This document shows positions 1 through 5,657 of a DNA stretch of 5,657 nt, piece by piece; positions within the stretch are counted from its first letter, which is position 1, and every line of letters begins with the position of its first letter. Both the position numbers and the translations under genes were made by a program. The notes below the pieces were generated by a model that worked only from the letters and a program-made list of their open reading frames with translations, did no database searches and was not told where the DNA came from. The stretch is taken from the NCBI GenBank assembly GCA_937899935.1, contig CALCOW010000199.1:1-5657 (forward strand). The letters run 5' to 3'. This DNA comes from an uncultured Phycisphaerae bacterium. Lineage in GTDB: Bacteria > Planctomycetota > Phycisphaerae > Phycisphaerales > SM1A02.

Positions 1-2693
1 GAAGGTGCACCCCATGTCGAGAACGGAACTCGGTCGTCCATTGAAGCTGATATAGCACCCTCACAAAGACTATTGTTTGGCGCGCTTGCAGCTGTCTCAA
101 CAGTAAATCCATACTCCCCTCGTGCAGCATCAGAGCCGCCGACACGAATGAAGAACTCTTTGCCTGCTTCAGCTTCCCAGACAACCGTAGATGATTGCTG
201 AGATCCTGAATGAATGCACTCTGCATCATCATTACATGCAATGAGTTGATTTAAGTCACCATCAAAAACAGCAAGCGTGGTATCAACTCGGGTTGCAGGC
301 GAACACGTTGAAGCACGGACACTGCCCGATGCGGGTGCCGTATAGCGATACCAGACATCAATCACATCTGACTGACTACAAACAGCATCTGAAGTTCCCG
401 AAAACCCAGTAAAGTCTCCAAACATTGGCTCATGGACTGCAGGGATTGCGAGATCTGGCTTGTCACCAATCAAGTCAAATGGCTCAAGATCCAAGCTGAG
501 CAAACCGTTTATTGCAGCGCCGTCAATTCCACCAATACGGACATAATACTCTTGGCCTTTTTCAAGAGAAGCAACAACTGGTGATTCACATGTTCGGCAT
601 CCCTGCGCAATCGGCTGAGCGCCCGTATCAGGGAATCCAGCATACACTTCAATCGCATCATTACAGAAGCTACCAGCAAAGTTATCGCCCTGGTTGTTAT
701 TAGAGCCGTCACCCTCAGCTTGATCTTCTTGCATCAATAGCTTGAGTCGACCTGAATAAGGTGCAAAAAATCGATACCAAACGCCACCTGTAAATGCGCC
801 ACCGCAAGCTTGGCCTTCATTGTCTTCTGAGTTCGAGTTATTGACCTGAAGCAGATAATGTAGCCATTTGAAATCAAAGAATACAGCGATTGTTGGATTC
901 CAACTAGGCACATAGTCGCCGAGCGTTATTTGCGTAGGAATATATGTTGAGTTGTTAACAGAGCAATCATCCCACCAATAGTCTCCACCATCGAGTGTCG
1001 CAATTAATCCAACGTAGTATGTGCCACCAGGAATGGCTGTAGACGAAGTGTTTGGAATAGTGACATTTAATAAATCGCCTGTCCAAAATGTAGCCGCTGA
1101 AAATGTGGTGAAAGAATAATCTGCTAACTCATAATCAAACTCTGTGATGTTTTTGTTTGTTGACAGATAGACACGAACACGAATACCACTCTGAGAGTTG
1201 GTCGATACATTTTCAACTGTGATGTTTTCTACATCAAATTTGTCACCTGGCTCAAGCGTTGTGTCACTTAGTGTCGCACTGATTAATCCGCCAGATGCGT
1301 AGTAGGATTCAACGCCTACGTCTTCTATTGATTCATCAATGTAGAGATCACGCAAAGCAATAACGTCTAATGCATGCATTCCTCTACCGTCTTCAACAAC
1401 ACTACCAGACCAGTGAGAAGTCATTGAACAAGGCTGGTTATAGCTGTAGGTCTCTGCACCACATCCCCTTCTTTCCAAGCCAACCGCATGACCGAGCTCA
1501 TGACGGGTTGTCGGCTCATAGAGAATGTTGCTGGTACCAAGCACATCATCCAAATCATATCGCCATGAAAAGGCGGGGTTGTGCATAATGTCAGCTTCAC
1601 GGATTTCACAACAACTGCATAAATCTGTCGTCCAGCACACAGCAATCACTGAAGATCCCCATGACCATCCACTTTGATATTGATTTGCAATATCACTGCT
1701 TGATGCCCAGCCACAAAACTCATCATCCCAGTTATTTGCCCAAGTACCATCGCTTGGCGTATAGGTAAAGATGTCGACATGTTGATTGAACCGGTACATG
1801 AGGTTGTTATTTTGGCCCCATGCTGTCCATGATGTTGGCACTTGCTCCATAGTGATGGCATCATCAACATCACCACACCAACAGATAACTCCCCGCTCAA
1901 ATCGTTCTGACTCGTCAAAGACGGGTTTTTCCACCTGCCGTTGACCAATTCTCTGAGCAGCACCAAACCCAGCTCTTATGCCTGAGCGCTCTTCAACTTT
2001 GCCGGGCGTCTTTTGCTGGGAGATCTGGCCAATAGAGGCCACGAGTTCATTAAGGGTAACAAGTTCCCTAGGTGTCGAGTCAAGCCGTGTCTTTGAACCA
2101 CCGTTGCCTCTGACTTCAGTGGGTGCTTGAGTGTTGAGATTTTCGGAGACAATGTTGTATTCAGGAACTCCATCGCGCAGTGACACGACCTGTGATGTGA
2201 GATGAAGTCGCTTACCAGTAATCTTTTCAATCCCTTGAAGACCGTAAGTCAGTGGATAAGCAGTACCCTTTTCATCGTAAGCAATTGGATAAATACCTTG
2301 GCGACCACCTGCAAATGGATTCAGGTAATTTTGGTCATCCAGTTGACAGAGAATGAGATAGTCTTGGCCTATTTCAAAGGTTGGTGCACAACACATGCTT
2401 AATGAGACACCGTTAGCTGTACCACCACCCATCTCAATTGTAACGGTTTCACCCATCTTGTTACGTGCGGTGGGCCGTGACAAAATAGGCGATACTTCAT
2501 CGAAAACTATCTGCGTTGATATGAATCCAGTATCGTGTGCAACACTTTTCATAGAACTGACACGACCAACAAAGACCGCATCGCTTGTGTGCACGACTTC
2601 TTGAAACTCCATGCCGATTTCATGGGAACTTGCAGTACGCCCAAAAAGCGAACTAGCAAGAATGGCCGCGCAAAGAGATATACGATTTCTCAT
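1..2693 (-). CDS. Secreted multidomain matrixin-like zinc metalloprotease (C-terminus beyond window)
   Basis: The frame is open from ATG at 2693 to the window edge, 897 full codons with no stop, so the C-terminus is missing. Residues 1-23 form a signal peptide (basic start, hydrophobic core, TASS then HE). Residues 24-150 are a small beta-rich domain of the kind that often precedes secreted metalloproteases ('DAVFVGRV', 'GQDYLILC'). Residues 270-440 are the protease core: 'EADI' at 366-369, the zinc motif HELGHAVGLE from H398, and a Met-turn-like 'PCSMTSH' with M424. The position normally held by the third zinc ligand His is R408. Nine Cys lie in 271-422 (271, 273, 327, 353, 359, 361, 362, 411, 422). 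Residues 458-591 resemble CARDB ('VRVYLSTN', 'IPGGTYYVG'). Two PPC-like beta modules follow (W639 and W781 in 'VWYR'; 'RIGG' from 719) and a third begins near 870. The start is supported by GGAG 8 bases upstream. It was assigned from motifs only; the protease fold is likely, activity uncertain. Confidence 0.87.
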   Translation of the reverse strand, partial: MRNRISLCAAILASSLFGRTASSHEIGMEFQEVVHTSDAVFVGRVSSMKSVAHDTGFISTQIVFDEVSPILSRPTARNKMGETVTIEMGGGTANGVSLSMCCAPTFEIGQDYLILCQLDDQNYLNPFAGGRQGIYPIAYDEKGTAYPLTYGLQGIEKITGKRLHLTSQVVSLRDGVPEYNIVSENLNTQAPTEVRGNGGSKTRLDSTPRELVTLNELVASIGQISQQKTPGKVEERSGIRAGFGAAQRIGQRQVEKPVFDESERFERGVICWCGDVDDAITMEQVPTSWTAWGQNNNLMYRFNQHVDIFTYTPSDGTWANNWDDEFCGWASSSDIANQYQSGWSWGSSVIAVCWTTDLCSCCEIREADIMHNPAFSWRYDLDDVLGTSNILYEPTTRHELGHAVGLERRGCGAETYSYNQPCSMTSHWSGSVVEDGRGMHALDVIALRDLYIDESIEDVGVESYYASGGLISATLSDTTLEPGDKFDVENITVENVSTNSQSGIRVRVYLSTNKNITEFDYELADYSFTTFSAATFWTGDLLNVTIPNTSSTAIPGGTYYVGLIATLDGGDYWWDDCSVNNSTYIPTQITLGDYVPSWNPTIAVFFDFKWLHYLLQVNNSNSEDNEGQACGGAFTGGVWYRFFAPYSGRLKLLMQEDQAEGDGSNNNQGDNFAGSFCNDAIEVYAGFPDTGAQPIAQGCRTCESPVVASLEKGQEYYVRIGGIDGAAINGLLSLDLEPFDLIGDKPDLAIPAVHEPMFGDFTGFSGTSDAVCSQSDVIDVWYRYTAPASGSVRASTCSPATRVDTTLAVFDGDLNQLIACNDDAECIHSGSQQSSTVVWEAEAGKEFFIRVGGSDAARGEYGFTVETAASAPNNSLCEGAISASMDDRVPFSTWGAP

Positions 2694-2701
2694 AAAAATT
2701 A

Positions 2702-2705
2702 CTCC
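2702..2705 (-). promoter_or_regulatory. Ribosome binding site of the large protease gene
   Basis: GGAG on the minus strand lies 8 bases before the ATG at 2693. It fixes this ATG as the start, and the predicted signal peptide follows directly, which agrees with the choice. Confidence 0.7.
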
Positions 2706-2730
2706 ATATTCGGAATCTGTGTTATCGAGC

Positions 2731-2760
2731 GTACAAAATTGTACCCTGAGTCCTGACTCA
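2731..2760. promoter_or_regulatory. Two adjacent 14-base dyads, candidate operator
   Basis: Two perfect inverted repeats of the same geometry sit 2 bases apart: GTACAA-AA-TTGTAC (2731-2744) and TGAGTC-CT-GACTCA (2747-2760). Both have 6-base arms and a 2-base centre, and their centres are 16 bases apart. The first contains TACAAT on the minus strand (2743 to 2738), which could be a -10 box, although the base run 17 away (GGCCCG) is not a good -35. The nearest dyad ends 37 bases before the ATG. The symmetry is visible in the sequence; binding by a dimeric regulator is inference. Confidence 0.4.
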
Positions 2761-2769
2761 CGGGCCATT

Positions 2770-2815
2770 GACTACCGTCAAATTTGCCGATCGATGATCA
2801 AGGCAAATGTCAGTC
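2770..2815. repeat. Interrupted inverted repeat (stem-loop) upstream of the large protease gene
   Basis: Arms ATTTGCC (2782-2788) and GGCAAAT (2802-2808) match perfectly across a 13-base centre that itself holds the short palindromes ATCGAT and TGATCA. Outer bases GACT (2770-2773) and AGTC (2812-2815) also pair, with an unequal bulge between. No U-tract follows in either direction, so it is not an intrinsic terminator. It could be a binding site or a leader RNA structure. Confidence 0.4.
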
Positions 2816-2841
2816 GCCAAGGAGCTGATTAGAATTTTTTC

Positions 2842-2878
2842 GGGGCCGATAGGGAGTGGGGGGGGGGGCACTGGGGGG
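2842..2878 (+). other. G-rich block with 11-G run, G-quadruplex-like
   Basis: On the plus strand four G-runs follow each other: GGGG (2842-2845), GGG (2852-2854), eleven G (2858-2868) and six G (2873-2878), with spacers of 6, 3 and 4 bases. This fits the usual pattern for an intramolecular G-quadruplex. The G-rich strand is the template strand for the flanking genes, so a transcript would be C-rich. A homopolymer this long is also a common place for length errors in reads or assemblies. Confidence 0.5.
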
Positions 2879-2879
2879 C

Positions 2880-2951
2880 ACGTAGAGATCAAGTGGGTGG
2901 CATGACTGTGTCTCCTATCTGCTTACCCTGTCAGGGATACGATCTCTATGT
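2880..2951. repeat. 11-base inverted repeat, arms 50 bases apart
   Basis: The arms are ACGTAGAGATC (2880-2890) and GATCTCTATGT (2941-2951). They pair at 10 of 11 positions, with the odd position allowing a G-U pair in one RNA strand. The enclosed 50 bases contain a small palindrome (2926-2936). One arm lies 1 base from the G-rich block. A folded leader RNA or a protein site are both possible; no known riboswitch class is recognised. Confidence 0.4.
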
Positions 2952-3059
2952 ATGCTGCTGAAACAAGGACGCGTAAGGATTCACGGATAGAGGCAAACAA
3001 CTTTGCAAGTATTGGTACTTTTTGATTTTTCCGGCGTTCCTGCCCTCTTGAGAGCCTCC

Positions 3060-3096
3060 AAAAAAAGAAAAAGGACCCTGCTGTTTGCAGGATCCT
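3060..3096 (-). terminator. Intrinsic terminator of the M64 peptidase gene
   Basis: In the transcript the stem AGGATCCTGC / GCAGGGTCCT (10 pairs, one of them G-U) closes a 5-base loop AAACA and runs straight into a U-rich tract of five U, one C and six or more U (3071 down to about 3060). It starts 25 bases after the M64 stop codon. It is a textbook Rho-independent terminator and indicates that the large protease gene downstream has its own promoter. Confidence 0.9.
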
Positions 3097-3121
3097 CTTA
3101 TTTGTAAATACCAGTCGCGAC

Positions 3122-4585
3122 CTAGGGGCAGGTGTTACCAAAGTTCACAAGAAAAAGCGAAAAGTCCTGGACGTCTACTACTAAATCATTGTTGAGATCT
3201 GAAGGGCCACCACCGGTCGATCCAAAATTGAGCAGGAGAACACTAAAGTCCGAAACATCCACCACCAGATCGCCAGTGATGTCACCGACGCATGGTTCCT
3301 CCGGCCTATCGATTTCCCATGTCCGTGTCTGTGTGAGATAATTTGCTCTCGCCACTTCATCTCGAACCCATGGCGTATTGTCAACTAAGGGCACAGCGAT
3401 CGAGTGATCTCCTGTACTCAGGTCAAACGCTGCTAAGTCAAATGTCTGGCCAGTCGCCCCAATGATGTCCACACCATTGATTGACCACTGAATATCCATT
3501 GTGACACCACTCGATTCGATTGGCTCAACAAACAGCAACTCATCCCCTTCTAACATTGGAGATAGTGGCGTCGCATCATCGATTGGATTGATGATTTTGT
3601 AGATTTCAATAATCACACCCTCAGCAGATGGCAAATTGAAGGGACGGTTCAAGCTTCGCATCAGAGAATTGTTACTTGGTCGATAGATACCGAACTCGGA
3701 ATAGCTAGCGCCTTCAAAAGTACCTACGGGGCCATCCCAACCTGACTCATTGTTGTTTAACCACAAATGCCACTTGGTGGCATTGGCAGCCATCTCTGTC
3801 GAGTTATAGATAGAGATATTTCGCCGCGAGGGTTCATTACCGGTATAGACCTCACTGCCACCATATGAATACTCATCTGCCAAATTACCCAAACTATGCC
3901 CCAATTCATGTAAGGCAATTTGAGCAGCGGCACCGTTTCCACCAGCGTAGGTACCTATTTCAGATGATGAATAGCCGGCGCCACCATATTTAGTAGAGTT
4001 CGCAACCGCCAATATTTGATCGACATCTGGCGCATAGCTAGCGAAATCCCATGCCAATGTTGTGCTCACACAGAGCAATCGCTCCGTTCCACCACACCAG
4101 AATCCCATGTTCATTGCAGTATCTCGGTCAATGCCTTCGGTAGGATCATTGTCAACACCAGAATCAACCGAGATCACATCGACGCGATGCACATTGAAAA
4201 AGCCAGCATAAGACGCAAGTGGCTCAGTTGAAAAGAACAGATCGATACCTGCTTGGCAATGGTTGTAATAAGCGGCCAGATCTGCTGCTTGATAGCCGTC
4301 TCCTACGAACACTGCATCAATACGATTGAGTGGATTACCATTATCAATCACAGTCGTGACTGATGGCCCACCAAACATAGCTCGAAAACCCAAGCGTGGC
4401 CGCACTGCGATTGGCTTGATTTCCATCTCAACCACACCACCTATCAGATTACCGTCTTCATCAAGGCTGTCATAATAAACCTGCTCCGTTTCTGGTTGGT
4501 CGTGAGCGACCACGAGGGGAACCAAACAGCCGAACGTTGCAGCAAAAACCGTTAACACTTGTACACTTTTCTTTTTGGTTTTCAT
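3122..4585 (-). CDS. Secreted M64-family (IgA-peptidase type) zinc metallopeptidase with dockerin-like tail
   Basis: The protein has 487 residues. A signal peptide covers about 1-27 (KTKKK basic start, hydrophobic core, VVA then H28); no good lipobox surrounds C20. The M64 core spans about 80-335: 'RIDAVFVGDGYQAAD' near 88-102, 'FFNVHRVDVISVDSG' near 129-143, 'RDTAMNMGFWC' near 154-164, 'NSTKYGG' near 196-202, then HELGHSLGNLADEY from H226, with zinc ligands H226 and H230 and catalytic base E227. Residues about 345-430 look like a beta-sandwich ('DIQWSINGVDI', 'DNTPWVRDE'). The last 56 residues carry two dockerin-type Ca loops (D435/T437/D439/D443/D446 and D463/N465/D467/D471/D474), each followed by 'NFG', flanked by C432 and C486. 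M64 enzymes are secreted endopeptidases, the founder cutting IgA; here an immunoglobulin substrate is unlikely and a general exported protease is my inference. It appears monocistronic, with its own terminator. Confidence 0.93.
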   Translation of the reverse strand: MKTKKKSVQVLTVFAATFGCLVPLVVAHDQPETEQVYYDSLDEDGNLIGGVVEMEIKPIAVRPRLGFRAMFGGPSVTTVIDNGNPLNRIDAVFVGDGYQAADLAAYYNHCQAGIDLFFSTEPLASYAGFFNVHRVDVISVDSGVDNDPTEGIDRDTAMNMGFWCGGTERLLCVSTTLAWDFASYAPDVDQILAVANSTKYGGAGYSSSEIGTYAGGNGAAAQIALHELGHSLGNLADEYSYGGSEVYTGNEPSRRNISIYNSTEMAANATKWHLWLNNNESGWDGPVGTFEGASYSEFGIYRPSNNSLMRSLNRPFNLPSAEGVIIEIYKIINPIDDATPLSPMLEGDELLFVEPIESSGVTMDIQWSINGVDIIGATGQTFDLAAFDLSTGDHSIAVPLVDNTPWVRDEVARANYLTQTRTWEIDRPEEPCVGDITGDLVVDVSDFSVLLLNFGSTGGGPSDLNNDLVVDVQDFSLFLVNFGNTCP

Positions 4586-4590
4586 CGGTA

Positions 4591-4619
4591 CCTTGCGCTC
4601 CTGTGAGGGATCGTCTCAC
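4591..4619 (-). promoter_or_regulatory. Ribosome binding region of the M64 gene with abutting hairpin
   Basis: AAGG (4594-4591) lies 5 bases before the ATG, and AGGAG (4602-4598) lies 12 bases before it; either could serve. A small hairpin, GTGAG (4619-4615) with CTCAC (4607-4603) and a 7-base loop, ends exactly where AGGAG begins. The hairpin might influence ribosome access, but its 5-base stem is weak. Confidence 0.4.
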
Positions 4620-4682
4620 CCAAATAGCCTCGCATGGCTCCAGCCCCCTGTTACCTCGATCGCATTCTTCTTATCGCAACTC

Positions 4683-4695
4683 TCTCTAGTAGAGA
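4683..4695. promoter_or_regulatory. Perfect 13-base palindrome upstream of the M64 gene
   Basis: TCTCTA-G-TAGAGA is a perfect 6-1-6 inverted repeat about 100 bases before the M64 start. It is a plausible site for a dimeric regulator, but palindromes of this size also occur by chance. Confidence 0.25.
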
Positions 4696-4810
4696 CTACG
4701 CCAAACGACGACCGACAGCCGCAATCAACTTTCACTTTCGATAAGTTGACATAAGTCGTTATGCTACATCACTCTAAGGGCAAAAGCAAACCGACTCCCA
4801 CATCAACTTG

Positions 4811-4835
4811 AACAGTCTCTGGCCTGGAGACCGTT
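4811..4835 (-). terminator. Hairpin after the sulfotransferase gene, possible transcript end
   Basis: In the transcript AACGGTCTC pairs with GAGACTGTT across a 7-base loop (CAGGCCA), giving nine pairs including one G-U. It lies about 50 bases after the stop codon. No U-run follows, so it is a weak or Rho-dependent end, or a 3'-stabilising hairpin, rather than a classical intrinsic terminator. Confidence 0.4.
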
Positions 4836-4886
4836 GGTTTAAGAGGGCTTGAGCACCGTTGTTACCGCCGTGAGCCTCGTGGCAAT

Positions 4887-5561
4887 CTACCGCGAGACAT
4901 ATCGATGCAGGTAACGGTCAAATCCTGAGCCGAGTTTGTCTCGCAAATATGATTCTAACTCCTGCTGCTCACTCAATGAAAGCTTAACGGTCTTTTTGCT
5001 TCTTCCGATATCTCGCTCATCATAGAGTTTGAGTGATTTCTCACGATGCGCCGCCACATCAAATGATTCGATGTCGTGCGCAATTCCCAGAAACTTAAGC
5101 ACAGGAACGACATGACGAATATCGTCTTGCATGTCTTCGTAATAAAGAAGACATTTTTCGCCTTCGAAACGATCATAAGCTCGAATATTGATCATATACC
5201 GCGAGGGAGTCCACTCACTTCGAACAGCGTTTTCCTTGTAATCCCTCACAAGAAGAACCATTCGATTGAAGATTGGATGAAATTGATAGCCAATCAGGCT
5301 CATTCCTTGACGCATGAACTTTGGCCATCGACTCTCTCTATAAAAAGCACAGTCACAATCATCCGGTCCATCCGTCTTTCGAACATCGTGTGTACGATAG
5401 ACAATCGGTTCACCGCTCTGAAAAATACGTACGGGACCAGGCGTTCGCTGGCCACTGAAGTGCTCAATACAGTAACGCAGCCAATTCAAACCACTTCGAG
5501 GATGGCTGACGAGTATTGCCTTTGATGGATCAATTCTTTTTTGAGAGTCTGATTTATGCAT
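4887..5561 (-). CDS. Sulfotransferase-like protein (PAPS-binding fold)
   Basis: The 224-residue protein has the landmarks of P-loop-like sulfotransferases, which move the sulfuryl group of PAPS to a hydroxyl or amine of a small molecule, lipid or glycan. The 5'-phosphosulfate loop is 'SHPRSGLNWLRY' (19-30), with R22 and W27 in the usual places. 'YRTHD' (55-59) resembles the KTH motif, making H58 the likely catalytic base. 'VLLVRDYKENAVRS' (102-115) matches the 3'-phosphate site with R106; the usual Ser is one position late (S115). 'LLYYEDM' (138-144) and 'LKFLGI' (155-160) complete the fold. There is no signal peptide or membrane segment, so it is cytoplasmic. It is short for the family (commonly about 250-300 residues). 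The start lies 8 bases after the stop of a homologous gene, with no strong Shine-Dalgarno between, suggesting translational coupling in one operon. The acceptor cannot be read from the sequence. Confidence 0.85.
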   Translation of the reverse strand: MHKSDSQKRIDPSKAILVSHPRSGLNWLRYCIEHFSGQRTPGPVRIFQSGEPIVYRTHDVRKTDGPDDCDCAFYRESRWPKFMRQGMSLIGYQFHPIFNRMVLLVRDYKENAVRSEWTPSRYMINIRAYDRFEGEKCLLYYEDMQDDIRHVVPVLKFLGIAHDIESFDVAAHREKSLKLYDERDIGRSKKTVKLSLSEQQELESYLRDKLGSGFDRYLHRYVSR

Positions 5562-5569
5562 TCTAATTC

Positions 5570-5656
5570 TTACGAGGAATACCTTCCTAGATGTCGTTCG
5601 AAGCCCGGCCCCAGCTTGCGTTGCAAATACCGCTCAACGAGGCGCTGCTGGTCCAC
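5570..5656 (-). CDS. C-terminal end of a sulfotransferase paralogue (rest beyond window)
   Basis: The last 28 codons and TAA stop of a gene entering from the right edge. Its end reads 'YLQRKLGPGFERHLGRYSS'. With one gap it matches the final 28 residues of the adjacent sulfotransferase ('YLRDKLGSGFDRYLHRYVSR') at about 16 of 27 positions, including K-L-G-x-G-F and R-x-L-x-R-Y. The catalytic part lies outside the window, so the function is inferred from this similarity alone. It ends 8 bases before the next start, so the two genes are probably co-transcribed. At the DNA level the two ends have clearly diverged, which argues against a recent duplication. Confidence 0.75.
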   Translation of the reverse strand: MDQQRLVERYLQRKLGPGFERHLGRYSS

Positions 5657-5657
5657 A

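Larger units (their letters stand above)
2694..3121. other. Structured intergenic region between the two protease genes
   Basis: These 428 bases hold no convincing gene on either strand. Read in the direction of transcription they contain the terminator of the upstream M64 gene (3060-3096), an 11-base inverted repeat (2880-2951) enclosing the small palindrome CCCTGTCAGGG (2926-2936), a G-rich block (2842-2878, G on the plus strand), a stem-loop (2770-2815), two adjacent dyads (2731-2760) and the ribosome binding site (2702-2705). The stretch 2952-3059 shows nothing I can name. The promoter of the large protease gene should lie here, but no clear -35/-10 pair is visible. Confidence 0.6.
4586..4886. 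other. Intergenic region between sulfotransferase and M64 genes
   Basis: These 301 bases hold no convincing gene. Features visible are a hairpin at 4811-4835 after the sulfotransferase stop, a perfect palindrome at 4683-4695, and the ribosome binding region of the M64 gene. The M64 promoter should be here, but no minus-strand -35/-10 pair with good spacing stands out. Confidence 0.6.

Noticed and set aside
1370..2230. Several short open frames on both strands, suggesting broken genes in the left half
   Set aside because: All lie inside the single uninterrupted minus-strand frame of 897 codons that runs from 2693 to the window edge, which has signal peptide and domain motifs.
2535..2832. Plus-strand open frames of 73 codons spanning the start of the large protease gene
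   Set aside because: They overlap the signal-peptide coding region and the dyads, and show no ribosome binding site or family similarity.
3043..3058. Small CTCTTGAGAG inverted repeat after the terminator, as a second terminator
   Set aside because: The stem is about 4-6 bases and no U-run follows in the minus-strand direction; too weak to call.
2923..3141. Minus-strand open frame of 72 codons across the M64 terminator
   Set aside because: It overlaps the stop region of the M64 gene and reads through the terminator stem and U-tract (giving a run of Phe). Low-complexity and no ribosome binding site; not a gene.
4746..4751. Perfect TTGACA on the plus strand, as a -35 box
   Set aside because: No -10-like hexamer follows at 16-18 bases, and no plus-strand gene lies downstream.
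5076..5525. Plus-strand open frame of 149 codons opposite the sulfotransferase
   Set aside because: It is entirely antisense to a gene with clear family motifs, and its translation has no recognisable domain; a shadow frame.

Overview
The window looks like chromosome from a planctomycete, probably a Phycisphaerae-like marine lineage with moderate GC. This is inferred from two things. One is the C-terminal pair of dockerin-type calcium loops ending in 'NFG', a common tail on secreted planctomycete proteins. The other is the repeated 'VWYRYTAP.SG ... RVGG' modules in a large secreted protein. No rRNA or tRNA is present to confirm it. Every gene I can support lies on the minus strand, so transcription runs from high to low coordinates.

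In transcription order the layout is as follows. (1) 5570-5656 is the last 28 codons of a gene entering from the right edge; its C-terminus is clearly homologous to that of the next gene. (2) 4887-5561 is a 224-residue sulfotransferase-like protein starting 8 bases after the previous stop, so the two form a tandem, probably co-transcribed paralogue pair. (3) 4586-4886 is non-coding, with a hairpin after the sulfotransferase, a perfect palindrome, and a hairpin abutting the ribosome binding site of the next gene. (4) 3122-4585 is a complete secreted M64-type (IgA-peptidase family) zinc metallopeptidase with a dockerin-like tail. (5) 3060-3096 is a strong intrinsic terminator. (6) 2694-3121 is a structured non-coding region with an 11-base inverted repeat, an 11-G run inside a G-quadruplex-like block, a stem-loop, and two side-by-side 6-2-6 dyads just upstream of the next gene. 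(7) 1-2693 is a very large secreted multidomain protein whose C-terminus is cut off by the window edge. It is an uninterrupted frame of at least 897 codons with a matrixin-like HELGH zinc-protease core, a CARDB-like domain and tandem PPC-like beta modules.

The two proteases are both exported HExxH proteins, but the terminator between them argues for separate transcription units. The sulfotransferases probably act inside the cell on a small molecule or glycan, and nothing in the sequence links them to the proteases. The points most worth checking are the Arg where the matrixin-type third zinc ligand (His) is expected in the large protein, the tandem sulfotransferase pair, and the dense symmetric and G-rich structure in front of the large protease gene. 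I see no mobile element, CRISPR array or RNA gene.
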